Assembly: GCA_964443875.1 (NCBI GenBank)
Contig: CAYUET010000001.1
Location: 62,001 to 126,000 of the forward strand
Length of the DNA: 64,000 nucleotides
From: CAYUET01 sp964443875
GTDB lineage: Bacteria; Auribacterota; JAFGBW01
Direction: 5' to 3'
In this document: positions 17,803-26,733 of the stretch, piece by piece
How the letters are laid out: every line of letters begins with the position of its first letter
How positions within the stretch are numbered: the stretch's first letter is position 1
Position numbers and translations under genes: made by a program
Notes under the pieces: model-generated
Told to the model about the DNA's origin: nothing
The model's input: only the letters and a program-made list of their open reading frames with translations
Database searches by the model: none

Positions 17803-18237
17803 GGCTGTTTTCATTTTTAAGTCAACGGAATCCACCAGATTAATTCCCTTTTTCTGAAGCAGGGTAATAGCCTCATCTATGTTTTCCAGTTTAAAAATGA
17901 GAATGGCCTTTCCATTTCTTCCAAAGGTACAGGCATACATATATTCGATATTGATGCCCGCTTCCTCGATTTTTTCCAGGATGGTGGATAAGCCTCCGGG
18001 ATGATCTTCAATTTCAATAGCAACGACTTCAGCGATGTTGACAACTGTGGTATGAAAATCAAGTGTTTCTTTTGCTTTTTTCCAGTCATCGACAATCAGC
18101 CGCAGAATCCCGAATTGCTGGGTATCGGCGAGGGAAAGGGTAAGAATATTGATGCCTGCGTCAGACAATCGTTTGCAGGGAAGTTTTAATGCTCCGGGTT
18201 TGTTTTCAAGAAAGAGGGAAAGTTGTTTCAGTTTCAT
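17800..18237 (-). CDS. Tandem ACT-domain protein of the phenylacetate-CoA ligase operon
   Basis: 145 residues made of two ACT domains. The first is at 1-65 (QLSLFLENKPGALKLPCKRL, then AGINILTLSLADT). The second is at about 68-140 (EVVAIEIEDHPGGLSTIL, then AGINIEYMYAC). ACT domains bind amino acids or related ligands. Proteins of this layout commonly sit beside phenylacetate-CoA ligase and indolepyruvate oxidoreductase genes in anaerobes, presumably sensing aromatic amino acids. It is last in the iorA-iorB-paaK order, 24 bases after paaK. Its TAG stop lies within the end of the dispersed repeat. Confidence 0.88.
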   Translation of the reverse strand: MKLKQLSLFLENKPGALKLPCKRLSDAGINILTLSLADTQQFGILRLIVDDWKKAKETLDFHTTVVNIAEVVAIEIEDHPGGLSTILEKIEEAGINIEYMYACTFGRNGKAILIFKLENIDEAITLLQKKGINLVDSVDLKMKTA

Positions 18238-18261
18238 AGCTGGTCCTTTTCCTTGTTAAAA

Positions 18262-19599
18262 TTATGCTGTTTCAGGTTCATTCCGTCTGTCGATGACTCT
18301 CTTGGCTTTACCTTCACTGCGTTTTATCGACTTGGGTTCTGTAAGCCGGATTTCAGCCCTGATTCCTAAAATGCGTTCAATGGAATGGCTGATTTTTTTC
18401 TGAAGAATCTGAAGGGTGCCGATTTTATCGCCGAAAATTTCCGGAGTAACTTCAACCTGAACTTCCATCTGATCAAGTCCTTTTTTGCGTGTAAGGACAA
18501 TCTGATAATGGGGGGAGGTGCCTTCGACAGTCAGAAGGGCTGTTTCCACCTGTGAAGGAAATACATTAACGCCCCGGATAATAAACATGTCATCGCATCT
18601 TCTGGAAATTCTTTTGATTTTCCTTAAAGTTCTTCCGCAATGGCAGGGTTCTGCATAAATCGAGGTGATGTCATGAGTTCGGTAGCGGATCATGGGCATG
18701 GCTTTTTTACTGAGTGTGGTCAGCACAAGCTCACCTTCTTCACCGTCTTTTTTGGGTTCGCCGGTCACAGGATCGAGGATTTCAGGAAAAAAATGGTCTT
18801 CAAAAATATGAAGGCCTACCTGGCATTCGCATTCCGCACCAACACCCGGACCAATGATTTCAGAAAGCCCGTAAATATCATACGCTTTGATACCGCTTTT
18901 CATTTCGATCCACTGACGCATTTCTTCCGTCCAGGGTTCGGCGCCGAAAATTCCGGCCCGGATAGGTAAATCACGGATATCAATTTTCAAGTCAGAGGCG
19001 AATTCCAGAAGATGGACGAAGTAACTCGGTGTACAGCAGATGGCTGTTACGGAAAAATCTTTCATGACCATGATCTGTCTTTCGGAATTTCCGCCTGAAA
19101 TAGGGATAACGGTTGCCCCAAGGGCTTCGGCTCCGTAATGAACTCCAAGGCCCCCTGTAAAAAGTCCGTAGCCGTATGCATTCTGGATGATGTCCCCTTT
19201 ATGGAGACCATAAGAGGCAAATGCTCTCATCATGACGTTGCTCCAGACTTCAATGTCTTCTTTCGTATAGGCCACAACGATGGGCTTTCCTGTTGTTCCG
19301 CTTGAGGCATGAAGCCTTACAATATCCTGCATGGGAGCAGCAAAGAGTCCAAAGGGATAGGTGTCTCTCAGATCTGATTTCTCGGTATAGGGAAGAAGGA
19401 CAATATCTTCAAGGGATTTAATGTCGGAAGGTGTTAAGTGTTTGGCCTGCATGCGGTTTTTAAAGAGTTCAACATTGGCATAGGTCAGTGTAATCATATC
19501 TTTAAGACGTTTGAATTGGAGGCTTCGGAGCTGAGGAACCGGCAGATAGTCAGGAGCGCTTATGGGATGAAAATTGTTTTTTAAATTTATATTTTTCAA
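18262..19599 (-). CDS. paaK: Phenylacetate-CoA ligase (AMP-forming)
   Basis: 445 residues of the PaaK branch of adenylating enzymes. The AMP-binding P-loop is HASSGTTGKPIVVAYT. Other landmarks are AYGYGLFTGGLG, YDIYGLSEIIGPGVG and the C-terminal FIIRGVNVFPSQVE. It makes aryl-acyl-CoA from an aryl acid, ATP and CoA, or in reverse yields ATP from aryl-CoA made by the ferredoxin oxidoreductase next door. The start is TTG overlapping the iorB stop (TTGA), preceded by AGGAAG; the next in-frame ATG would remove 35 residues, so TTG is preferred. Confidence 0.93.
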   Translation of the reverse strand: MKNINLKNNFHPISAPDYLPVPQLRSLQFKRLKDMITLTYANVELFKNRMQAKHLTPSDIKSLEDIVLLPYTEKSDLRDTYPFGLFAAPMQDIVRLHASSGTTGKPIVVAYTKEDIEVWSNVMMRAFASYGLHKGDIIQNAYGYGLFTGGLGVHYGAEALGATVIPISGGNSERQIMVMKDFSVTAICCTPSYFVHLLEFASDLKIDIRDLPIRAGIFGAEPWTEEMRQWIEMKSGIKAYDIYGLSEIIGPGVGAECECQVGLHIFEDHFFPEILDPVTGEPKKDGEEGELVLTTLSKKAMPMIRYRTHDITSIYAEPCHCGRTLRKIKRISRRCDDMFIIRGVNVFPSQVETALLTVEGTSPHYQIVLTRKKGLDQMEVQVEVTPEIFGDKIGTLQILQKKISHSIERILGIRAEIRLTEPKSIKRSEGKAKRVIDRRNEPETA

Positions 19600-20087
19600 T
19601 TCGCTTCCTTTCTGAATTGTCTGCCTGTTGTGAAAGCATTGATGTTCATATCGAGAAGTGCAGATGGAAAATAATTCGCCATTGCTTTTGTCCAGGATTC
19701 AGGGAGGATTGAAGGCAGAAAACTGCTGAGGTAGCCCAGCATGGCCGTATTCAGGGTTTTGGGGTTTTGTAAATTCATTCCCTCCAGTTGAGAGGGTTCA
19801 ATAAGAATTCCCTCAGGGTGTAACCGCGGGCGGTTGACTTCGATCTGTTCCTTATCAATAACAACAAGATAGTCTGTATTACCGATAGGGATTACAGGGC
19901 TGTAAATTATTTTTCCGAAGCGTACATCACTGGATACGGAGCCACCCCTCTGGCTCATTCCGTGAATCTCACTTTTTTTTACGTCCAACCCGGAAAGAAA
20001 AGCCGCTTCTGCCAGAATATCGGAGGCCCGTATGACGCCCTGTCCGCCAAGTCCTGCTATGACTATATTTATCCATTCTTTGTTCAT
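19596..20087 (-). CDS. iorB: Indolepyruvate:ferredoxin oxidoreductase, beta subunit
   Basis: 163 residues with the gamma-type POR domain: NIVIAGLGGQGVIRASDIL, then EIHGMSQRGGSVSSDVRFG. Together with IorA it oxidatively decarboxylates aryl pyruvates (from Trp, Phe, Tyr transamination) to aryl-acetyl-CoA, reducing ferredoxin. It lies 3 bases downstream of iorA and overlaps paaK by 4 bases. It is somewhat shorter than the roughly 190-200 residues I expect for the family, with no obvious break. Confidence 0.92.
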   Translation of the reverse strand: MNKEWINIVIAGLGGQGVIRASDILAEAAFLSGLDVKKSEIHGMSQRGGSVSSDVRFGKIIYSPVIPIGNTDYLVVIDKEQIEVNRPRLHPEGILIEPSQLEGMNLQNPKTLNTAMLGYLSSFLPSILPESWTKAMANYFPSALLDMNINAFTTGRQFRKEAN

Positions 20088-20090
20088 AGA

Positions 20091-21692
20091 TCATTCCTTG
20101 CCCTGAGCGCTGTTTTCATTCTGTTTATTTTTTTTAGCAGCAAGAAGACAGCTTCTTCGGGCTACAATTACTGTCAGTTCCGGTTTTGAAAGGCTGGAAA
20201 GAATAAGCTCTTCCAAATGGGTAGTTTCTTTAACGGGGTCTAAAACATGAATATTGGGAATCCGGAGCGCTTTTGCAATTTCTTCAGGGTAGATTTTGAT
20301 GGAAGGATCCTGATTTAATTTTCTTCCGGTGCCGGGATGTTCCTGAAGTCCGGTCATGGCCGTTGTCTGATTATCTAAAATGATAAGCACGTGTCCGGAT
20401 GAAGGCGGATTATAGACCATTTCAAGAAGCCCTGTCAGGCCGCTGTGCATAAAGGTTCCGTCGCCGATAATACTGACCACTTTTTTCTGCTCTTCCGGTG
20501 GAAGAACGTGTCTCATCCCCAGGCCGACACCGATGGAAGCACCCATGCAGACACAGGTATCCATAGCTTCAAAAGGGGGGAGAACGCCGAGAGTGTAGCA
20601 GCCGATATCGCCCGAAACAATACAGTTTAATTTTTTAAGAATTGTAAAAACAGTTCTGTGCGGACACCCGTTGCATAATTGAGGAGGTTTTCCCGGAGGC
20701 AGTGCAGGCGGAATAGTGGTTATTTTACCCAGTATAAGCCGTACTTTTTCAACGCTGAGTTCACCGTTTCTTAAATGATCCGGTTTGCCCTGGGTTTTGT
20801 GGCCTGCCGCATTAATGAGCCTTTGAAGGAAGGGTTCGCCTTCTTCAATGACATAAACGGTTTCATGGCTTTGAATGAATGAGTTAATTAAACGGTACGG
20901 CAGGAGATTCGTGAGTCCGAGTTTCAGAATATTCGCTTCAGGAGCGGCTTCTTTGCAATACATATAAACAGCCCCGGAACAGATAAGACCTAATTTCCCT
21001 TTGCCTTTGACAATGGAATTTAGAGAATTCGTTTCGTTCCATTCCTGAATTTCTTCTATTTTTTTCAATACATTGATATGAGCAAGGCGTGCATATGCCG
21101 GTATCATTACCCTTTTTTTGGGATCCCTTTGAAAAGCCGGGGATTGAATAACGGGAAATGTTTCGGAAATATCTGCAATGGATTTGGAATGACAGACGCG
21201 TGTCGTCACCCGGAATAAGATCGGTATTTTCCAGCGTTCAGAGATCCGGACGGCTTCAAGAAAAAAAGAATAAACTTCCTGAGAATCGGAAGGTTCGATC
21301 ATGGGAACATTGGCAAAGAGGGCATAATGCCGGTTATCCTGTTCATTCTGACTGGAGGCCATTCCAGGGTCATCTGCAACAACAATAACCAAAGCCCCTT
21401 CAGTTCCGGTATACGCGACTGTAAAAAAAGGATCTGCAGCCACATTCAAGCCTACATGTTTCATGGTGGCAATGGCTCTGCTTTTGGAAAAAGAGGCGCC
21501 TATGGCCACTTCAAGCGCTACTTTTTCATTGGGGGCCCACTGGGCCTTGCCGCCTAATAATGAAAAATTTTCAAGAATTTCAGTGGAAGGGGTGCCCGGA
21601 TATCCGCATCCCAAGGCTACATGGGAATGAAGAGCTGCATAAGCAAGCGCTTCATTGCCGCTCAGTAATTTTTTGGTGTTAATTTCAGTCAT
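20091..21692 (-). CDS. iorA: Indolepyruvate:ferredoxin oxidoreductase, alpha subunit lacking the C-terminal ferredoxin domain
   Basis: 533 residues from the ATG at 21692; an upstream TTG at 21758 would add a 22-residue basic stretch with no ribosome site. The N-terminal pyrimidine-binding domain starts KKLLSGNEALAYAAL and contains GYPGTPSTEILE. The TPP domain has CNGCPHRTVFTIL, SGDIGCYTLG and IGDGTFMHSGLTGL. Usual IorA proteins continue into two [4Fe-4S] CxxCxxC motifs; here the protein ends shortly after IVARRSCLLAAKK and no ferredoxin Cys motif is present. iorB follows 3 bases later, so there is no room for a displaced domain. Electron exit to ferredoxin must therefore differ, or use another protein. 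Confidence 0.92.
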   Translation of the reverse strand: MTEINTKKLLSGNEALAYAALHSHVALGCGYPGTPSTEILENFSLLGGKAQWAPNEKVALEVAIGASFSKSRAIATMKHVGLNVAADPFFTVAYTGTEGALVIVVADDPGMASSQNEQDNRHYALFANVPMIEPSDSQEVYSFFLEAVRISERWKIPILFRVTTRVCHSKSIADISETFPVIQSPAFQRDPKKRVMIPAYARLAHINVLKKIEEIQEWNETNSLNSIVKGKGKLGLICSGAVYMYCKEAAPEANILKLGLTNLLPYRLINSFIQSHETVYVIEEGEPFLQRLINAAGHKTQGKPDHLRNGELSVEKVRLILGKITTIPPALPPGKPPQLCNGCPHRTVFTILKKLNCIVSGDIGCYTLGVLPPFEAMDTCVCMGASIGVGLGMRHVLPPEEQKKVVSIIGDGTFMHSGLTGLLEMVYNPPSSGHVLIILDNQTTAMTGLQEHPGTGRKLNQDPSIKIYPEEIAKALRIPNIHVLDPVKETTHLEELILSSLSKPELTVIVARRSCLLAAKKNKQNENSAQGKE

Positions 21693-21755
21693 GTTTTTCT
21701 TATTACAATTTTTTTCATATCTCTCAATAAGAAAGAAAAAATTTTTAAAAAAATT

Positions 21756-21809
21756 CAAATATGTATTACTACATTATTGTTATTACTAAAATGTTGTAAT
21801 ACATATTTG
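21756..21809. promoter_or_regulatory. Paired palindromic operator candidate between iorA and the giant divergent gene
   Basis: Perfect 14-base inverted arms CAAATATGTATTAC (21756-21769) and GTAATACATATTTG (21796-21809) flank a 26-base spacer. Each arm is itself part of a smaller dyad: ATGTATTACTACAT on the left and ATGTTGTAATACAT on the right. This looks like two binding sites for a dimeric regulator about 33 bases (three turns) apart. It lies 64 bases upstream of the iorA start and 161 bases upstream of the divergent start at 21970. The factor is unknown. Confidence 0.5.
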
Positions 21810-21969
21810 TAGTTTTTTTGTATATTTATGATTGGGAAAAGTATTTATGTTTTAAATATTGTTGATTGTAATTTGTTTGAAATGAATATACTGTGCGAAT
21901 TATTTTTAAAATAATTCAAATTGGTATGTGTATTGCTTATAGGCATTATATAACCTTAAGGAGTAGACT

Positions 21970-24900
21970 ATGAATAAAATAAAGAGATTTATTTCAATAC
22001 TGATTATTTTGACGTATCTGGCAAATGTTTGGGCGGAAGCTTCCGCCTTATCCCGCGACCTGGGTTTTTCAGTTTCAGGAGTTTCATCTGCCTGCCTTTC
22101 TCTAAGGACGGTATTTGCCCCTGTGGATTTATCTCCTTCGATCAAGCCGGACAGTCTTCGATTCATATCTTATAATCATATTTTTTCTGTGGTTTCCGGA
22201 ATTCTGGGCAGCGGGGCCCTTTCGGGATCTTTTATCCCTTTGGATTTTTTTGCCGGAATTGGACTCTACAAGCTGATTTTTGTTTCGGGTCAATATTTCA
22301 ACGAGGCTGGACATGTCCTGGCGGCCTATTTTTCCGGGGAAAAAAATATTTTCACTGTTTCGAATTTGAGCGGCAACAGGAAGATTTCGGAGTGGATAAA
22401 GTCCCTTGTTCCTTTTCTGGATTTTTTGAGTCCCCTTCAAACACCTCATATCGAATTGCCTGAACATTCTCTGAATGACCGGGAAGACCAGTTTATTCGT
22501 TATGGAGGTTTTTGGCTAGGAACGATCCTTCATGGAATTTTTACGGCATTCCTGATCCTGGCAGGCGCTGTTTTTCTGATCACGTTTATCAGTACGCCTA
22601 TGGTTTTTATTTTTTTAGGGATTTTATTTGTTTCCTTTGTTCACTCTATTGTGGAAAATGCGAAATCAGATTTGGGTTCGTTTTTTAAAAAAGGTTTGTT
22701 TTTTTGCGGGAATTTCGGATTTTATGTTTCAAGTTCCATGCCTTTCAAGAGTTTCAGTGAGTGGCTTCAGAAGGTCATCAGTATTACGGAAGTTCGTGGC
22801 AAGCAGGCTGGAGGTCTTGTCTTTAATTCGGAAAGTTTTTTTAAGCTGATTAAAGTCATCAATACCAAAAGAAGCTTTTTGAACAATAAATTGCCTTCGA
22901 AATTATTTAATTCCCGGATTAAATCCCTGATGAAGAAAGAAGGAGCGATTTTTCAGGGACATGTCCGTTACGGAACTTCAAGCCCTCCCTCCCTTCCAGC
23001 CACACATCCTCATGTCTATAGCTCTCAGAGTCAGGGAGTGTGGAGAAAAGTCGGTGATCAATGGGTAAAACAAAAGTACCTTTTGAAAAATCCAATCACC
23101 CACAATGGAGATTTTGACAGGTTTGATTATTCAAAACAATTTCATTTCGCAAAGGATAGGTCTTCTTACGGGGTCGGGGATGTTCATGCATGGCTTAATA
23201 AGGCTGTGGCTAAAAACAATTCTCCTGGGGATTCGGTCAATATATCCGGTATGATTGATTTATTTCATACAGAAGGAATGTGGAGTCCTTCGATCCGTCT
23301 GGCTTTTTATGAAATTTTAGCCTTAGGCGATTACGATCATCCCAAACCAGTTGAAATCAAGGCTTTTGCTGATACTTTTGAAAGAATTTTTTCGGAATGC
23401 TTAAGACAAGATTTATCTCCTGAAGTTTTAAGAGAAAAAATTACCGGAGAAATAACAAATCAGCTTGAATGTAAAAGGGAGATACTTCCGGAAGATAAAA
23501 AGATTTTCATACAGAAGGCTGTTGATCATTTTTTTGATAACAATCTTGAAAAGGCAGTTTCCTTATTTGCGGAAGGTGCTGTCGGAACATTTGCTCTATC
23601 GGTCAGTTCTACGCATCCCAATAAAAAAATGATTTTGTATGCCAAAGGTCAGCCCCTTGTTTTAGGATTGTCGGAGGATAATAAGACTATCGGATGGTTT
23701 TCTGAAGCGGCGGCTACAAAATTGAAGGATTCTCAAACTGAGAAATTATACTTTACTCGGAGAATTCCTCTGGATGAAGTGGCCGGAGAAATCTATTCCA
23801 TTTCATGCTCACCTGAATCCGGGCTTCTGGAACTTCATATGCTTAAAAATGATAGTGATGAAAATTTAAGAATTTTCACTTATCCGGAGATTGAAAAAAT
23901 GGGGAAAGTGGAAGCTCTGGAGAATAATCCCCTGATTACTCCTTTATCAGATTTTGGGAAATCTGATCTCGTGGAAAAGGATATCGAAGAAACTCAGACT
24001 GTTTTATATGATGTGTCGTTGAGTTTCAAGGAATCATCGGATTTTAATTTCAGGTCGGCTGAATATTTTTCTTCCCTCATCGCAGAAAGAATAAAGGAGA
24101 ACATGACGGATCAGGAGATGGATATTGTTATTATCGGCGAGGAAACAAGTCTCTTTCATGCGGATAACATGGCTTCCTCTTTAAGCCTTTTGCTTGGGAA
24201 CAGTCTTAAAATTCACTCCTTAAGCTCCAATGATATCCTGGAATCCAGAACAGATGTGGAGGAAGAGACTGTTTATTTCCAGAAGGATAAGGGAATTAAC
24301 GGGAAGATTGGAAGCCATACGATTGTGTTATGTATCAGCCAGTCAGGTCAGACATTTTCTTCTGCCATGGCCATGAATCTATTAAGCCGTATCACGGAAA
24401 AATCCTTTGTACTTACAGGAGAAGTGGATTCTCAGATGGGGCGGACAATTGGTCAGAAATACTCTAAAAACTCAGTTTTTAGTAATCGAATTTTTACGAA
24501 TAAGACCGGATACAGACCTGCTGAAACTTCCACGATTTCAAGTCTGGCAACGCATTTTTCGCTGAATGAAATTCTTTTGCATACGGCGGAAAAAATTTCA
24601 GGAGATCCCTCTCTTTCATATAAAATTCATATCCATAAAGAGAGCCTTGAGGTCATGAAATCCATTAATTCCAGGAATCTTAAGGAGAATGCCGATCCTC
24701 TTTTTAATCCCCTAAGTAAGATTCGCAGTGCGATTGTCAAGGAAGGTCAAAAATGGGCGGACTACATCACGGAAGGAGGGGTAAGCTGGCTGGTGGTTAA
24801 ATTAACTGTTTTTGGGTGTGTGGGGCTTGGGGTTTTTCCCGCTTATGTCCTGGCCGCTTTTTTTATTCTCGCCTTCATAAAGGAGTCGTTGGCATTTATT

Positions 24901-26730
24901 AAAACGCTTTCTTCCGCGAAAGACAGTCCCAAATCTGTTCTTTCTCAATTCAAACGTTTTATGGGTGTCTTCGGGGCTACGATTGTTTTTGCAGGTTTAA
25001 GTTTTGCTCTCGCTTCTCCTCTGGTGATTCCATTTTTTTCTTTAACTATAAACCCCTGGATCAGCGCAGTGATTTATGCTTTTATTTCTGAAATTTTTAT
25101 CATTGCCCTGCGCTTTATTCAGGGAAGGCCCCTTCTGGACAGGATGTACGGTTCAAAGACTTTTGTTTTAAGCGATACCCCTCATACCAATAAGCTTCTG
25201 CATTCCCTTGTGACCAAATTATTTTCCTCTTCCTACGAATTAACCTCCCTGAATATTCAATCGGCAAAACCCAATTCCATGCCTCATTATTATGGGCATC
25301 TTGTGACCCGGGGGCTTCTGGTATGGATCGGAATGGTCCGGCCCTCTCCTTTTCTTCATAATAAAAAATGGGCCAGAGATATGAACATTAATCAGATTCT
25401 GGGGATCAGAAGCATGAAAGGTTCTGCGCATGTGATTTCCTTTGGTCATGACAAGCGCAGACCTTCCGATGAAAATCACTTTCATTATGACTTGAATGGA
25501 ATGGCCTATACTTCGATTATGGACAGGGCTTGTGCTGAACTTGTCAAGGAATTCAATCTTGATACTGAAAAGGAAAATGCGTTAAAAATGATTACCTGTG
25601 ATCATGAGCTGGGGCTTATGTACAATGAATGGTCAAGCCTGGATAAGATGGCCGAAGTGATCGCGGATCATCTGAGGTTTGAGGGAAATCTTAAGGCGAT
25701 TTTTCAAGCCAGGATGAAGGATTTTCTGAATCAGGAGTATGTTCTGGAAAATTTGGTGGAGGCGCGTTATGACTCCATCAAGCGTTATATGGCCGGGATG
25801 ATCTTTTTTGATTCCATGGCGAAAAAAGTTTCCAGGGATTCAGCCTTTGGAAAGATTTTTAAGTACTTAAGATGGGTTTCCCATAATGGAACCCGCACTC
25901 AGACCACCGCCTCTCCTTTTCCTGCAAGTCATGTGTTGAATCTTGTTCATGCGCTGGACTTAGTAAAAGAGAGAAGAGCCCCGGTTATTGAAATTTCTTC
26001 TCTGCCGGATTCCGCTTTGACAATGGAGAGTCTTCCCTTGAAGAAAAAAAACAGGAAGCCGATTTATCCGGAAAAAATCTTAAAACCGGCGAATGAATTA
26101 AAGAACTGGGTGTTTCCTCAGGATATTCAGCAGAGGCTTGATATGATTTATGAGGAGCATGTCGTTAGGACAGAAAAGCCTGCCAAAAACTGGGAGGGTA
26201 TTTTTGAAAAAATTAAGAAAGACCTTCTCTATCTGGAATCAAACAAAATGTTAAGGGAAAAGATGAAAATGAGTTTATGTTTAAGGATTGCCATAGTTCC
26301 AAAATATCGTCAGTCCCTGCTGAAATACCTTGAAAATCAGCCTGAACTCCGGATGAAGCTCATTCATCAGATAGATAAAATAACCGAAATGGAAGAGAAG
26401 ATGCTTGAATCAGCCGAGAAGGAAGGTGAATCGGAGGAGTTGATACTCTATGAACTCAAAAAGGTCTATGATCATCAGAAAACGGAGATGAATTCTGACT
26501 ATAAAACGATTCACCGGATGTATCGATACCTCCGATCCTTTGATCCCGATCAGTCTCCGGATTTTATTTCAAAAGAAATCCTGAAGGAATTCAAGGACAG
26601 AAGGCTGAAGTTGAAAGAAAACTGGAAAGGATATTTTTATTATTTTGTGATGAAAAATAATGCCTTTAATACAGTCTCACAGTTGTTGAATAATCAACAG
26701 TCGGATCATTATTTTCAAAGGGCTGCGTGA
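21970..26730 (+). CDS. Giant exported/membrane protein with embedded GlmS-like glutaminase and SIS domain
   Basis: 1586 residues, not assignable as a whole. Residues 1-27 are a signal peptide or anchor. Residues ~70-225 are hydrophobic and include FNEAGHVLAAYF (110-121), reminiscent of the HExGH helix of M50 proteases but with Asn for the first His. Residues ~240-620 match the class II glutaminase domain of GlmS: FCGNFGFY (C246, for CGIVG), RGKQAGGLVF (276), GHVRYGTSSPPSLPATHPHV (330-349), ITHNG (376-380), then GAVGTFALSVSS and GQPLVLGL. Residues ~690-870 hold one SIS domain (CISQSGQTFSSAM, 788-800). Residues ~935-1050 have 3-4 membrane helices. The C-terminal ~500 residues are helical and unrecognised. 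The Cys nucleophile is internal, so it would need cleavage to act. AAGGAG precedes the start. Confidence 0.75.
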   Translation: MNKIKRFISILIILTYLANVWAEASALSRDLGFSVSGVSSACLSLRTVFAPVDLSPSIKPDSLRFISYNHIFSVVSGILGSGALSGSFIPLDFFAGIGLYKLIFVSGQYFNEAGHVLAAYFSGEKNIFTVSNLSGNRKISEWIKSLVPFLDFLSPLQTPHIELPEHSLNDREDQFIRYGGFWLGTILHGIFTAFLILAGAVFLITFISTPMVFIFLGILFVSFVHSIVENAKSDLGSFFKKGLFFCGNFGFYVSSSMPFKSFSEWLQKVISITEVRGKQAGGLVFNSESFFKLIKVINTKRSFLNNKLPSKLFNSRIKSLMKKEGAIFQGHVRYGTSSPPSLPATHPHVYSSQSQGVWRKVGDQWVKQKYLLKNPITHNGDFDRFDYSKQFHFAKDRSSYGVGDVHAWLNKAVAKNNSPGDSVNISGMIDLFHTEGMWSPSIRLAFYEILALGDYDHPKPVEIKAFADTFERIFSECLRQDLSPEVLREKITGEITNQLECKREILPEDKKIFIQKAVDHFFDNNLEKAVSLFAEGAVGTFALSVSSTHPNKKMILYAKGQPLVLGLSEDNKTIGWFSEAAATKLKDSQTEKLYFTRRIPLDEVAGEIYSISCSPESGLLELHMLKNDSDENLRIFTYPEIEKMGKVEALENNPLITPLSDFGKSDLVEKDIEETQTVLYDVSLSFKESSDFNFRSAEYFSSLIAERIKENMTDQEMDIVIIGEETSLFHADNMASSLSLLLGNSLKIHSLSSNDILESRTDVEEETVYFQKDKGINGKIGSHTIVLCISQSGQTFSSAMAMNLLSRITEKSFVLTGEVDSQMGRTIGQKYSKNSVFSNRIFTNKTGYRPAETSTISSLATHFSLNEILLHTAEKISGDPSLSYKIHIHKESLEVMKSINSRNLKENADPLFNPLSKIRSAIVKEGQKWADYITEGGVSWLVVKLTVFGCVGLGVFPAYVLAAFFILAFIKESLAFIKTLSSAKDSPKSVLSQFKRFMGVFGATIVFAGLSFALASPLVIPFFSLTINPWISAVIYAFISEIFIIALRFIQGRPLLDRMYGSKTFVLSDTPHTNKLLHSLVTKLFSSSYELTSLNIQSAKPNSMPHYYGHLVTRGLLVWIGMVRPSPFLHNKKWARDMNINQILGIRSMKGSAHVISFGHDKRRPSDENHFHYDLNGMAYTSIMDRACAELVKEFNLDTEKENALKMITCDHELGLMYNEWSSLDKMAEVIADHLRFEGNLKAIFQARMKDFLNQEYVLENLVEARYDSIKRYMAGMIFFDSMAKKVSRDSAFGKIFKYLRWVSHNGTRTQTTASPFPASHVLNLVHALDLVKERRAPVIEISSLPDSALTMESLPLKKKNRKPIYPEKILKPANELKNWVFPQDIQQRLDMIYEEHVVRTEKPAKNWEGIFEKIKKDLLYLESNKMLREKMKMSLCLRIAIVPKYRQSLLKYLENQPELRMKLIHQIDKITEMEEKMLESAEKEGESEELILYELKKVYDHQKTEMNSDYKTIHRMYRYLRSFDPDQSPDFISKEILKEFKDRRLKLKENWKGYFYYFVMKNNAFNTVSQLLNNQQSDHYFQRAA

Positions 26731-26733
26731 TTT

